The notes below the pieces were generated by a model. It had not been told where the DNA came from. It searched no databases and was given only the letters and a program-made list of their open reading frames with translations. The position numbers and the translations under genes were made by a program. Source: Gadus chalcogrammus (taxonomy: Eukaryota; Chordata; Actinopteri; Gadiformes; Gadidae). From it: a stretch of DNA of 64,000 nt. Location: contig NC_079413.1 of assembly GCF_026213295.1 (NCBI RefSeq), positions 20,674,209-20,738,208 of the forward strand, written 5' to 3'. Shown here in pieces: positions 1 through 15,615 of this stretch. How positions within the stretch are numbered: the stretch's first letter is position 1; every line of letters starts with the position of its first letter.

Positions 1-1324
<1,324 letters not shown>

Positions 1325-1527
1325 ACTGAAATATGTCCAGAACACCTGACTGTGTTCTGCACTTTAAGAGAATAATCATACGTGATCCATTCAATATTTC
1401 CATCATCGGGGATTTCAGTTATGTGGAGATACAACACTGCATTTTTAAGCAGTTTTGTCCTCATGACCAAAATAATAATGGTCCTCATCCAAATCATACT
1501 TAGCGGTATAGAGAATGCAATTTATTA

Positions 1528-1594
1528 AATAAAATGTATGCATTCAAAATATGCCCACAGTTTCAGTACTTTTCTGCACTATTTATTCAATAAA
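1528..1594 (+). terminator. MICALL1 polyadenylation signals
   Basis: Two AATAAA hexamers, at 1528-1533 and 1589-1594, lie 204 and 265 bases after the MICALL1 stop and before the POLR2F start at 1825. They are the only good poly(A) signals in the 500-bp gap, so the MICALL1 mRNA probably ends between about 1545 and 1620. Confidence 0.6.
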
Positions 1595-1824
1595 TATTTT
1601 CAGAAATGAATGCTCATGAATGAATGTAGAATTTGTTGAGGAACTGCGCACCAAGCGGAACCATTAAGAGAGGTTCTCAGGAGTCTACGGACGTAATACA
1701 GAGTTGCAGCGCCTGCACCGGAAGTCCTGAAAGCAAGTCCAGCATACAGGGAAACACATCACTCTGTAATTAAGCCAGGAAATAAGTCTACCAAAAGACC
1801 TATTGTCGATTATTTCACATCATC

Positions 1825-4356
<2,532 letters not shown>

Positions 4357-4811
4357 AGCTCCGACCGACATCCGCGCCACGGGCCCCTCCTGGTACCTCC
4401 CCCACCCCACCGGGAGGGGGGGTGTAGGTGTAGTGACATGGAGCTAAGTGTAGCCAGAGCTGCATCTCCTTCACAGACCACACCTAGGAAGGCTGCTCCG
4501 GTGCAATTGTTCAAACGTTAATTTAACGATATTTTGCTCTGACAACCTTTTGTTGTTTTATCTGTATTATTTACTGTGAGGTTTTGAAGACCTCCTAACC
4601 GTAAACAGTTTAAGTTGAACTTTTCCCACTACTTAAATACGTATTTTACAGCTGTGTTACACTGAAGCACCACCAGGGGGCGTCTCAACACACTCGACAT
4701 GTTAGTGTTTGTGATGACCTCACTGTCTTTCCGACAGTGTAGTGACTATTGTTTTGAAGAAGAAAAAAAGATTGATTCTTGTGATCAAACTATTTTATTA
4801 TTGTGAATAAA
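4357..4811 (+). terminator. POLR2F 3' UTR with polyadenylation signal
   Basis: Non-coding sequence after the POLR2F stop. A clear AATAAA at 4806-4811 lies 450 bases downstream, followed by T/G-rich sequence, and is the likely mRNA 3' end. Confidence 0.65.
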
Positions 4812-5236
4812 TTCTTTTGTACATGAACCATTCCCCCTTCATGCGTCTCTGACCGAATCAAAGGGCTTTGATCTCTGTGAAAGCGAGGGTTTTCTTTTGC
4901 AGTCAAAAGCCTGTTTGTCAGCGAAGGGTGCTTTTCAGAAGTCCTGTGCATGTGAGAGTATGAGTGTCAGTTGTTTTTATATTCAAATATAACCATGGCC
5001 GGGTCTCAGACCGCCAGATGGCGATCTTAAAGCTGTGGCAGAGATGAGAGAGCAGATCATCTCGTTCCCCGTGGGTGTCAGTCCAAGACGGATCGCTATG
5101 GTGGGGTCGGCTCGGCCTCGTGTTTGGTGTTTCGGTGTCCCCGTCTGACATCTCATGCGAAACACACCCAGAGAGGGTCCTGGTGTGGAGGTCCTGTGCT
5201 TCGGCATGCACAATGGAAGTCATGTCTGGACGGGGG

Positions 5237-5476
5237 TGGCATGAGGTGGCTCATGAGGTAGAGCGGGTTGGCTGGTAACCGGATGGTTGCTAGTTTGATC
5301 CCACGCTCCTAATGGTGGAGGGTCGAGATGTCCCTGAGCAAGACACCTCACCCTGACTGCTCCCGACGAGCTGGCTGTGGCCCTGTGTCGTCGACACCGC
5401 CATCGGTGTGGCAATATTGGTAGAGTGCTTTGAGTTGCCACTGGTTACAAAAGCGCTGTATAAATGCAAACTATTT
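5237..5476 (+). mobile_element. tRNA-derived SINE, second copy
   Basis: Same three-part structure as the copy at 2513: head with ATGAGGTAGAGCGGGTTGG and GGTTGCTAGTTTGATCCC, middle with TGTCCCTGAGCAAGACACC, and tail with AAAGCGCTGTATAAATGCAA. It lies between POLR2F and SOX10. Small deletions set it apart from the first copy, so the two are independent old insertions. Confidence 0.82.
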
Positions 5477-5479
5477 AGC

Positions 5480-6785
5480 CCTGCTCGGCTAATGAGAGAG
5501 CTATCATTCACATGAACACCCGACCGGCCTAAAACCAACGTTCACGCGTGTCTCTGGTCGCTGTAGTACTGAAAATAACACGTTAAGTTGTCATGGTTAT
5601 CAATTCTACCAACCAGTGTGGCCACTATGTTAATAAGTAGTCTTGTTTAACTCTGGGCCTGTCTGGTTCTCTCAGCGTCAACCCAAGGCTTTGTCTCTGC
5701 CAATGTAATGCTCGTTCTTTTCCTACTGCTCACCACTACGGGCACATGTTCTGCCCTTAAATCAAAAGGGAAGACTTTGAAGATATGATGGAAGCCTGTA
5801 GGGGACAAACATCTTACAATGCGGTATTGAACTGGCTCGTCATATCGGTCGCGTCCGTCACTGTGCCAAATCCATTTTTGCCCGAGAAGAGTAAACAAAA
5901 GCACCACTCGCTCGATGCTCAAACGCCTTTCTGTCATGGGATGGGCGTTTTTCCTGCGACCGCAGTTATTATTAGTCTGGATCTGGGAACCCATTTGGTG
6001 CGGAGACGGGCCCCGGGCCCTGCAGTTCTCCTTTTATGTGGTGCGGAGGGCCACGCATGTTCCTGCCAGAATCCCCGGCCCCAAGCCCAGGGGCCGGTTC
6101 CGGGTGCTCCTCCTTCTCCCCTTCCCTCCCTCCTCCATCTGATCGCTCCAGAACTCCTCCACACGACCGCTTGTCTGACTCTTGACAGCGTCATTGTCTT
6201 CAGAAGGGTGCTTATAATAGACGGGTGAATTATGCGAGACAGGGTTTATCTTAATTGTCCATGACTTTATCAAATGATCTTTATTGGTCTCAATGCTATT
6301 CCCCCTGGTAGTGGGTTGACCTATCTCTCTCTGACATGCAATGACACTTTCCATCTTGGTTACATGCAACGCTGAGCAGAGTTTGTGCACATTCTGTTTT
6401 CGAGTCGAAGTGATACACTATCACTTCGAGTCGAACCCAAACACTAGCAACTGAGTTGAACAAGATCCCGTTTTGTAAGCTGTGTGATAAACATGACAGA
6501 ATTTATAGGCTTGACGTAAACCACGTTACAAAATATGTCTTTGATTCACCGTCGTTTAGTTTGAGGGTTTTCTTGCAGCCATCTCCATGCTAGTGCAACA
6601 ACCAGAACTACGCTATAACCCTCGCTAACTCGACACACTGCTATGGAGTTTCTCACTATAGGTCTTGAGAGTGAACCTGTTTAGGTTCTCTGGCGTGTAG
6701 TTTGAGGTCAGATGTTGGTCTACATTCTAGAAGGTGGACTGAATCTATAACCCAGGGCCTCTCAGAGGCCAATACCTAGCAAAGA
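5480..6785. other. Intergenic DNA, no gene recognised
   Basis: Mixed sequence with some GC-rich stretches (5990-6145). Open frames exist on both strands, but none has recognisable protein features or splice context. Part of the POLR2F-SOX10 spacer. Confidence 0.5.
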
Positions 6786-6796
6786 AACCAAAACAC

Positions 6797-7482
6797 ACTA
6801 TCGCTCTGCCAAACTGGACACTATCACTCTGCCAAACTGGACACTATCACTCTGCCAAACTGGACACACTCTTATCACTCTGCCAAACTGGACACTATCA
6901 CTCTGCCAAACTGGACACTATCACTCTGCCAAACTGGACACTATCACTCTGCCAAACTGGACACTATCACTCTGCCAAACTGGACACTATCGCTCTGCCA
7001 AACTGGACACTATCGCTCTGCCAAACTGGACACTATCACTCTGCCAAACTGGACACTATCACTCTGCCAAACTGGACACACTCTTATCACTCTGCCAAAC
7101 TGGGGACACTATCACTCTGCCAAACTGGACACACTATCGCTCTGCCAAACTGGACACTATCACTCTGCCAAACTGGACACACTCAATCACTCTGCCAAAC
7201 TGGACACTCTATCACTCTGCCAAACTGGACACTCTATCACTCTGCCAAACTGGACACTCTATCACTCTGCCAAACTGGACACACTATCACTCTGCCAAAC
7301 TGGACACTCTATCACTCTGCCAAACTGGACACTCTATCACTCTGCCAAACTATACACTATCACTCTGCCAAACTGGACACTCTATCACTCTGCCAAACTA
7401 TACACTATCACTCTGCCAAACTGGACACTCTATCACTCTGCCAAACTATACACTATCACTCTGCCAAACTGGACACACTATC
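6797..7482. repeat. 23-bp minisatellite, about 28 copies
   Basis: Tandem array with core unit ACTATCACTCTGCCAAACTG plus GAC (23 bp). I count 28 occurrences of the TCTGCCAAAC core. Spacing grows to 25-30 bp in places through small insertions (ACACTCTT, ACACTCTA). In the last quarter, units ending TGGACACTCT alternate with units ending TATACACT, giving a higher-order dimer. It lies in the POLR2F-SOX10 spacer and looks non-coding. Confidence 0.97.
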
Positions 7483-7599
7483 AGTCTGCTATCTGTTTTG
7501 CTACAAATGCCCCCCTCAACACCCAGCCCTGCTCTCTGGTAAATTGGCCATCGCTTCACATTCATCATATTCACTGGCTCACTCATCTACTCTCATCTA

Positions 7600-7835
7600 A
7601 GACCCCCTTCAACGGACACCCCCCTACCGGTCCTCTCTCCACATACTGCTTATAACCCCTAAAACCAGATCCATACTCGGTCTTGCTTCATTCCAGTCAG
7701 CTGCAGCCGTTGACTGGAATGCACTACAAAAACACCTCCAACTGGTCAAATTAATTTCCATTCCGGCCTTCAATGACACCATCTCACAGATTCCTGCAAC
7801 TGCTTCCCCTCCATCTGCTTCCCCATACCCGCTGA
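7600..7835 (+). mobile_element. Decayed LINE 3'-end fragment (putative)
   Basis: A short plus-strand frame here gives WNALQKHLQLVKLIS followed by a short C-terminal stretch. This resembles the end of ORF2 in several fish non-LTR retrotransposons, where a 'WN.L...LK...L...F' motif lies near the C terminus. The fragment is short and has no reverse transcriptase core. The (AAT)n tract that follows may belong to another element. Confidence 0.4.
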
Positions 7836-7836
7836 T

Positions 7837-7915
7837 ATTAATAATAATAATAATAATAATACATTTAATTTAGATGCGCCTTTCAAAACACCCAAGGTCA
7901 CCTTACAGAGCATAT
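7837..7915 (-). mobile_element. (AAT)n plus retroposon tail, minus orientation
   Basis: A (TAA)n tract at 7837-7860 is followed by sequence that reads on the minus strand as a 'CTGTAAGGTGACCTTGGGTG ... GAAAGGCGC' tail ending in (ATT)n. That is the form of a common fish LINE/SINE 3' end. Confidence 0.45.
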
Positions 7916-8780
7916 AGTCATCATACATTTTTAAAAAACAAGACATTGTGGAATAAATAAACATAAGCAATAAGAAATAAATAAAACAAAAACAAGACAA
8001 AACGAAACAAAAAAAACAATCAAAACAGTGATCAGTTAGATGTTGTGTGCGAGTTTGAACAGGTGAGTTTTGAGTTGTGACTTGAAGGCTCAGGCCTGTG
8101 ATCTTCATGATGATTCAATCCTTGTTATTAACCCTGTTTTTATCCTTTTTATGTTTATGTTTTCACAATTGTTATTTTGCTATAAGTGTATTCTTGCTAT
8201 TCTGCCTTGTTTATGTAGTCCTGTTCTTCGCTTGTGCTCATTGTATGTCTGAGTAGCTGTATGTTAACCCTGCAGGTCCCTTTTGCTGCCTTGTTGTATG
8301 TCTGCACAGCTGTGTTTGTGTGCTGTTGCCTCTCTAACCTATCCTTTCTCTCTGCCCCTTTCCTCTTCCCCCCAAGAAGCTTGTGTTTTTGGTCAGGCCA
8401 TCACTGTAAATAAGTACTTGATCTTAATGATCTGTCTTGTTAAAGGTAAAAAAAAAAGCCTCTAAAACTACCCAGCAACAGATGACCCAACAGTTGTCCT
8501 GTCCGAGCGTTGTTTCACTCAGCCACTGTTTCACTGAGCCTGGAGTCGAAAGGGCCTTCGGTTTGGCTTGCCCTGCCGCCTCGTTTTCATGGAAACGCCA
8601 TGGAAACGCGAGACCAGGCCACTACCCCTCAGTGCCTGGCGCTAGGTGGGTCAGGGATGACCCCGCCCTCCCCTCTCACAGGAAGCTCTGTTGGGCCACT
8701 GCCCAAACACAGCAAGGTCAATAAACACACCCAGGACTGGTACGGCGCTCCTGGGTAAGTCCCGCCTTGCCTCCTCGTCA
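7916..8780. other. Intergenic DNA, no gene recognised
   Basis: A-rich then mixed sequence. Several short open frames on both strands show no family signature. Nothing else supported. Confidence 0.4.
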
Positions 8781-8829
8781 CGCCTCCTTCTTACGTAAGA
8801 CATGCATTTATCTCCTCACAGCCTCAACC

Positions 8830-9255
8830 TGAGAGGACAAGGAGGTGGGGAGCTCTTCACCGGTGAGGGGGTGAGGAGGAGGTGGTGAGAGGGAGAGAGA
8901 GGAGGAGGGGGGGGGGGCAACATAGCAGTGGTGGAGGGGAGTGGAGGGGGAGGTTGGGAGCGAGGTGGTGGCTAGCACTGCACTGGCCTGTGAGGGAGAG
9001 GAGAGGCTTCTCACTGCGGGGGTGAGGGAGTGAGGAGAGGAGTGATGGTTAACACTGCACTGGTTGAAGGGGGGAGGGAGAGGAGAGGGTTTTACTGCAC
9101 TGGTTGCAGGGGTGAGGCGGGAGGAGTGGGTGAGCACTGGGCTGTAGGGGGTAAGGGAGGGAGGAGAGGGTGAGGGAGGATGGAGTGGGTGAGCAATGCG
9201 ATGGCCTGCGGGGGTGAGGAGTGCGTGAGGAAGGGGAGAGGGAGGAGTCTGAACC
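8830..9255. repeat. G-rich degenerate minisatellite
   Basis: About 425 bp of GGAGGGTGAGGAG-type sequence on the plus strand, with recurring 'GCACTGCACTGG' and 'GTGAGGGAGTGAGGAG' blocks spaced roughly 60-70 bp apart. The purine bias keeps frames open, so long open frames here are not evidence of coding. Runs of G suggest quadruplex potential. Confidence 0.7.
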
Positions 9256-11750
9256 CAGGGTATGAGACCTCCTTTGTATCCGTGCTAGGCTGCAGACCGG
9301 GCTGTAATGGGGTCCCCCCCCCTCCACCACATCCATCCTCCACCCCCTCCTCTCCCACCCCCACCCCCACCCTACACCATTTGCGGCCTTTCAATGGCGC
9401 CCTTTGTCTTTTCAAAGTATCACACAGCCGATTAAAACGGGAGAATTAGGAAGCTTAACCTCGGCACACACAACCGCCTCCTCACACGCACGCACGCACA
9501 CACCCATGCAGACGTGCCACCGGTCACACGCACGCTCTGAGACGTTCGAGCGCACTGACCAACGGATCGGCTTAGACTGCGCACTATGGAACGTATAAGG
9601 GAATGTCAAAACGGTCGTTATGTTGTTTTTTTTATGCGTGGGCAAAGTAGCGGCCTTTCACCACAACACGCCACCCCCCCCCGTTAGCGAACCAGTGCGG
9701 CCAGAGCACTGGCTGGCCGATTCAGGGCGGCTGGCCCCCTGCCAAACTGAATGACCCGTTTAGCCAATCTGATTATGGGTAGAATGTGAAGTAGGGAGGG
9801 AGCCAGTCACAGGAATCCACGAGTGCACTCTTTTTATTTTCCAGTCTTTATTTGTTTCTTTGCCGTTTTGGGATTTTTGGACATCTTGTTTATCGAGAGT
9901 GAATGCCGTCGTCACATGACCAGTGGGCACGGAGACTGGATCTTACACAAGAAGGCTCCGGGACATTGGTTTGGAAAAGCATTTTTATTGAGTAAAACAG
10001 CATGATGCCGGCAGCCATCATCACATGGCTAGAGCGTTGCCGCTGCTACTTAATTTAGGCTACCAGTTGGTCTGTGGCATCGGGCTAGCAACAGTAAGAC
10101 AATAGTGGGGACGTATCCAAGGGTGAAATCTGAAGTCCAAAAACAGTGTTGTATGGAAGAATAGATAAATAGCAATCTATCTGCAGGTATAAATAATAAT
10201 ACATGCCATAGTAATTACAATAGTACACACTTCACACAAATAGCAATTAATGTATGGAATAAACACAAAACACTTCCTACAGGCGGCTAACGCATAAAGT
10301 TGGAAGGAAAAAGCACACAAGCAAATGAACCATGAAGGTACATCAAGTATATATGGCTAAGCACATGATAAAGATCTGTGTAATGGAACGGATGAATCAT
10401 TTCATCACTAAGAATATCCTTCCAGAAGGACAGAACTGTTTAAAGTCTGCGCTAAAAAGGAGGTGGTGAACACAATGATCAAATTCAGATGTGTTTATCA
10501 CCTATTGGCTCTTAGTTATAGCGGCTGTAGGGACGATTTGAGATTTGTAGGTCGATATTCCGAAGCTGAACAATCCAAAGAACATCCCTTCCATCGCCTC
10601 CCTTCCTCCCAACGTTTTGCTGGCGTTGAGAAGTATTACAGTTCATGCACCTGATTGACAGGAAAGATGGTTGACCTGAAACAATCGGGGAGGAGACGCC
10701 CTGATTCGCCAGAAATTACCCGGGAGCGGACTTAAATCTAAATTGCCACACACAGACGCAGACGCAGTGACAGTCATTCTCAGTGCATTTCACCCGCTTG
10801 CTGCTGACGGATGGCTATGCCATTTCTAACAAAGTACACTCAAACAATAGCGCTTAAATCTTAGCTACAACGCCTTTTAAATCCTTTTTTTACATCATAT
10901 GTTGAGTTTATCTCAATCTCTGGCAACGGTGTTTGATGCTTTCTTGGGACTCATAACAACTGTTCAAATCAGGCCTCAAAAACAACTTAAATCCCACAGT
11001 TTTAGCTTTTAAATGGAATAGTGATATATATATATATACACAGTTTAGATTTCATGCAAGAGTAAATCAAGAGCAGTGCTCCAGTAAAGTAATGTTGGTA
11101 AAGTCAACTATAACATAAAAAACAGGGAATTGTGACTTTTAAGAAATAGGAGACAGAAAAGGTTTGTTTAACAATAAAAACGTATGAATGTCCTTCACAA
11201 AAACATCAAATCCAAAGGTCATCAGTGCCCTCAGAGCAGAGAGAAGTCCTACTCTACGACATGTCTCGTCTGCAGAAAATCAGCATAATCAGCTTCATTA
11301 CCGTTTAGGTTTGGTCTGGTTATTTTTGGTTATCACAAGAACATAATCAGACACATATCACACATTCAGCCAGTTTTTACGGATAAACATGTCGTATAAC
11401 ATGTTATTTGATAATAGTTGCATCACATTTTTTCAAATAGAATGAATACACATTGTTTTACACAGGTACGCTTTGATGACATGTTCCATGAACACTACTA
11501 TTTATTTTGTTTGTGGAAGTTATAATCAAACAGAATGTGATGTTGTGTTGAACAAGAAACAAAGCAAACTTCTTGGATTATGTTGTTTAAAAACTGGTCC
11601 TGTTTGAATATCTTGCTAAATCGGCCTGAGATGAGTAGGCATATCGCCAACTGTTTGCACTCAAACTCCATCACTGATATGCGACGAGTTTGGCTGTTTC
11701 TAACTTGGACACCATCCCTTTACCTACGTAGGGTTTGGTACGGTCCATGG
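9256..11750. other. Intergenic DNA downstream of SOX10
   Basis: Ordinary AT-rich sequence with no recognised gene. It lies 3' of SOX10. An AATAAA on the minus strand at 11501-11506, about 680 bases after the SOX10 stop, is a plausible SOX10 poly(A) signal. Distal SOX10 enhancers could lie here, but none can be identified from sequence alone. Confidence 0.4.
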
Positions 11751-11756
11751 ATGCCA

Positions 11757-11935
11757 AGCTTCATAACTAGGAGACAATCTTCATAACTAGGAGACAACCT
11801 CCTCCATGGAGCAGACCAAGCTTCATAAATAGGAGACTAGACTCTCTAACTAGGATGCCAACCGTCGACCAATAGGAGACAACCTCTCCTACCCAGGACG
11901 CCAGTCTCCCCCAGTAGGAGGCAGCCTCCCTCGGT
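11757..11935. repeat. Degenerate tandem repeat in the presumed SOX10 3' UTR
   Basis: Imperfect repeats of roughly 20-40 bp sharing 'AACTAGGAGACAA' or 'AATAGGAGAC'. The first two units are almost identical (CTTCATAACTAGGAGACAA). They lie about 250-430 bases after the SOX10 stop, on the side expected to be its 3' UTR. Confidence 0.6.
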
Positions 11936-12184
11936 TTCACCCTGAAGCCACGTCCTACAACGTTAGCCCAGATAACCCGCCACGCTCCTGTGGCCCCGGG
12001 CCCCTGGCCCATCGTGGGGCCCCGGCGGCCCCTTCGCACCTGGGCCACGCAAGACCAGGGTCTCACCCCTCCAGTCTCCCCACCGCACCGTCCCGGGGCC
12101 AGCCCACTCCCCCTGCTGTGGACCGTAGTGGGCCCTCGGGGGCCCGGGTCCAGGCCGGTCCGGGCCCTCGCTGTTGAGTCTCTG

Positions 12185-15100
12185 TCATGGCCGCGACAGG
12201 GTGGTGTAGACGGGCTGCTCCCAGTGGGTGGGGCTGTGCGACTGGGGCACGCTCCCCGGGTCGGAGATGGCGGTGAACAGGGGCCTCTGGGAGGGCCCCA
12301 TGTAGGAGAAGGCCGAGTACAGCCCCGAGGGCTGGCTGGAGTGGGCGTAGTAGGGGCCCGGCGGGGCCTGGTGGTCCGCGTACTCTGCGAACTGCGCCCG
12401 CGATGCCAGCGACGGGAAGGCGGAGCCGTAGTGCGGCAGGCTGAGCGAGGTGTAGGTCACGTGGGAGCCCGCCGCCGACGCCACCTCGGAGAAGTGGCCC
12501 CCGCCGACGGAGGCCCCCTCGCTCTTGATCTGGGTCTTGGAGGGGTCGGAGGTCAGCGGGGAGGCGTGGTGCGCCGGGGGCTGCTGCTGCTGCTGCTGCT
12601 GCTTGACAGCCAGCCGGCCGCGTGGCCGCTCGCCGCCGCCAGTGCAGAGGAGATGCCGTAGGGGTAGGAGGAGGCCCCGGGCCCCGCGGGACCGCCGGCC
12701 CCCGGGTGCCCGTTGGGGGGCAGGTACTGGTCGAACTCGTTGACGTCGAAGGGCTCCATGTTGGCCATCACCTCGTGGCTCATCTCCCCGATGTCCACGT
12801 TGCCGAAGTCGATGTGGGGCTTCCCGGAGCCCGGAGCCCCCGTTGGGCCCTCTGCTCCGGCCCCCAGACCGCCGCCGCGGGAGCCCGACGTCGAGCCGCT
12901 CTCCCGCTTGCCCTCCCCGGCCTTCGCAGCATGCAGTTCGGTCTTGGGGGTGGTGGGAGGAGTTGGGGGGCTCTGGCCTGAGAAAGGGGAACACATTCAG
13001 GTGGTCGTCAAAATAAGGCTTCACCGGGCGTGGGTCAGTTATCAACACACTTAATCAAACCTTCCGCACCAGTCCATCCATCCATCCAACGCCCGTTCAT
13101 CCACGAAGCCAGACATCCACCATTAAATGTACCTATCCGTACAGCTCGGTATCTACCATACTTCGATCCATCCAGCAAACCCCTACTAGCCATCATCCTT
13201 CCCCTCCATCCCATCTACTTGATCAGTCACCCTTCTGTCAGTCCCTCCTACCCATCCGTCCATCTTCTTTTCCTATTTCCTGGTCTGGTTCACACACAGC
13301 CATGCTGGTCGTCCCAACGCAGCGTGGCTGTATGTAACCCTAGCCTTCACACATCCTCATCCAACACCCCCACCCCATCACGGATGTCTGAGTGTCGGGG
13401 TTGGGGTGCAGAGAACCACACCTCGATGGGCGATGAGGGAGAGAGAGGGAGAAAGAGGGAGAGAGAGGGAGAGAGAGAGCGCGAGTGGGCGAGTGAGAGA
13501 GAGTGTGAGAGCGCGCGAGAGAGAGAGAGAGAGGCGATTCACAGCGATGCTCATGGATCGAGGAGAAGGCGAAGCCCACCTGCGGCGTGGGGGTGGTGTC
13601 CGTCGGTCAGCGGGGAGCGGGCCCCGCTGTGAGTGACGTCCAGGTGGAGGCCCTTGTAGTGGGGGCCCTCGCCCTCCGAGTGGCCGTCGGCCTCGCTGCC
13701 CGAGCCGGTGCCGGGCTTGCCGTTCTTGCGGCGGCGGGGCTGGTACTTGTACTCCGGGTAGTCCTTCTTGTGCTGCTTGCGGAGCCGCTCCGCCTCCTCG
13801 ATGAACGGCCGCTTGTCGTTCTCGTTCAGGAGCCTGGGACGGACAGAAGGACAGACGGATGGAGGCACAGGTCAACGATTGCACTCCATGCCAAGTGGGG
13901 GAGGATTGATTTACGGCCATTACCGGCCATTTTGAAACCGACTTATTAGTGACTTTGTGGTTAGTGATGTTTTTCCCCTCAGGCTTTTGAGAACATCTTA
14001 TCTTCCGCACTTTTTACACTGAATCAAGTGTGCATGTCTTTAGGTTGCTATATAATTGTACATGAAATGTATGTAATTTAGGCATTTATGGCCATTATGT
14101 CGAATTTGTATGTAAGCTTGTGAAAAATACATCTTGTGACACCTTCAATTCAGGGGTTAGAGTGAAGTGCTGGAGCTCAGGGGAAGAGTTAGGAGTAGAC
14201 TAGACTTAGGATTGTGGGACCAAATCAAAGGTTACCCCCTTCCATGAGATCCTAACCAGCTGGTCCATAATGTGATTAGGCAAAGGAGCCAAACCTCCCA
14301 GTCTGTCCACAGACAAGGGGACCCGGGAGGGCCTGAGAACTGCCTGACCCCTCCCGGATCACGGCTGTGGACCAATTAACCAATCACTGCGCAGCCTGGG
14401 GTCGAGTCATATCTAATGAATGCATTCAGAACCATGTCTGACATCTTGCGATTGGCTGACGGGAGAGCGATCACGGCAAGTTATGGACAGAGTTGGAGTT
14501 CTATCTCCTTCAGATTCAAAAGAGTGCTGCACCATTAAAAGCTCGGAGAGACATCCCAAATTTCTAATGGATCACTGAATCGTCTCAGCTTGAGGCAAAG
14601 ATGATAGTTAAAGAATTGGCTTTATGATGTCCTTGAGTGTCGATAATTTCACGGTCTGCAAGAGCTCGTGAATGGAAGCACATTGTGTCAGTTTCACAGC
14701 ACTATAATCTGTGTTGTAAAGCAGTGCTCGGGGCAAGGGGGGGGGTGGTTGTGGTGGAGGGGGGGTCTAAAAAAATCTTTAAGGAGCTGCTGAGGGACAT
14801 GTGACCTTAGCAAATGTCTCACTTGGACAAACAGCAGGCTCTCTGTGCAACAAATGTGTGTCCTTGGAAGTTGCCCGTATTGACAGGTTTTCAGGCTAAT
14901 ACGCTTGATGGCATTATGTTGTTGACCTGAATAAAGATTAAACACAGGTCATAGTTAGCTAGTTTAATTTTAGGCCTATTGGATGGCTTGAATATTCACA
15001 GCCGGTCAATTACGCTCCGTAGGGAGGGAGGGCGGGAGGAAGTGAAGCAAAGACGAATGAAGGGTTAGTCATTATCAATCAGTACATCATAGTGGCCTAT

Positions 15101-15615
15101 ACTTCAATCGACTCATGCATGAAGAGATTGCACCTGGATGGGCCGTCCAGGTGCGCATGAGGCAGGTGCGGCCGGTCTCACCTCCACAGCTTCCCCAGGG
15201 TCTTGCTAAGCTCGGCGTTGTGCAGGTGGGGGTACTGGTCGGCCAGCTTCCTCCGGGCCGCCTGCGCCCACACCATGAAGGCGTTCATGGGCCTCTTCAC
15301 GTGCGGCTTGCCCTTGTTCCCGCTGTTGACGCGGACCGGCATCGGCACCAGCGTCCAGTCGTAGCCGTTCAGCACCTGGCTCACCGCCTCCCGGATGCCG
15401 ATGGGGAAGCGGTCGTCCTCCTCGTCCGATTTCATGGCCGCCCGGCCCTCGGCGGTGGCGTCGCCCAGACCGCCCAGGAGGGACTGCTGGCCCGGCAGCG
15501 GCGAGTCGGCCCGGCCCGTGGGGCCGGAGGAATGACCCGGTGACAGGGAGTGGCTGTCATCCGAGACCCCCGGACTCAAGTCCACGTCGGACAGACTCTG
15601 GTCCTCTCCCGACAT
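12185..15615 (-). CDS. SOX10: Transcription factor SOX-10 (SoxE HMG-box), three coding exons with one frame break
   Basis: Minus-strand coding exons are 15615-15182, 13833-13580 and 12977-12185, all with GT-AG introns. The intron between the first two splits the HMG box at AAGCTGTGGAG, as in SoxE genes. The product would be about 493 residues. In order: an acidic Ser-rich start ([16 protein letters not shown]); the SoxE dimerisation region around residues 65-100 ([18 protein letters not shown]); the HMG box, about 104-182, with [19 protein letters not shown]; a K2-like middle with [18 protein letters not shown]; a Gln7 run; and the transactivation C terminus ending [13 protein letters not shown]. 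The conserved ending and the missing base show a one-base frame break at about 12604-12607. SOX10 controls neural crest, pigment cell, glial and ear development. Its position after MICALL1 and POLR2F, in opposite orientation, matches human 22q13. SOX8 and SOX9 are the alternatives; context and C terminus favour SOX10. Confidence 0.96.
12581..12601 (-). repeat. (CAG)7 tract coding for poly-Gln in SOX10
   Basis: Seven CTG units on the plus strand read as seven CAG codons in SOX10 exon 3, after [10 protein letters not shown]. Human SOX10 as I remember it has no Gln run here. The frame break lies 3-6 bases upstream in the coding direction. Confidence 0.9.
12604..12607 (-). other. SOX10: Single-base frame break in SOX10 exon 3
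   Basis: Upstream of this point the frame reads [15 protein letters not shown]. Downstream the conserved C terminus is in another frame, beginning [13 protein letters not shown]. Exon 3 is 793 nt; its phase requires a length one base longer to join both parts. Read literally, the protein would run into Ser repeats and stop at 12553, losing the transactivation domain. The conservation of both flanks points to a missing base in the assembly or a very recent mutation. Confidence 0.85.
13435..13535. repeat. GA-rich microsatellite in SOX10 intron 2
   Basis: Imperfect (GA)n and GAGAGGGA sequence within the 602-bp second intron (12978-13579), about 45 bases from the exon 2 donor at its nearest point. 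Confidence 0.85.
13834..15181 (-). other. SOX10 intron 1 (within the HMG box)
   Basis: This 1,348-bp intron interrupts the HMG-box codons. It has no recognisable repeat apart from a G-rich run near 14735-14765. SoxE genes often carry conserved regulatory DNA near this intron; none could be confirmed here. Confidence 0.6.

Noticed and set aside
6797..7482. CRISPR-like array
   Set aside because: Regular repeats, but there are no unique spacers and the host is a vertebrate; it is a minisatellite.
8437..8758. Frames of 82-95 codons as possible exons
   Set aside because: No homology recognised, and no consistent splice signals.
11990..12661. 223-codon plus-strand frame opposite SOX10 exon 3
   Set aside because: Shadow of the GC-rich SOX10 coding strand.
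15115..15543. 142-codon plus-strand frame opposite SOX10 exon 1
   Set aside because: Antisense shadow of the conserved SOX10 exon.
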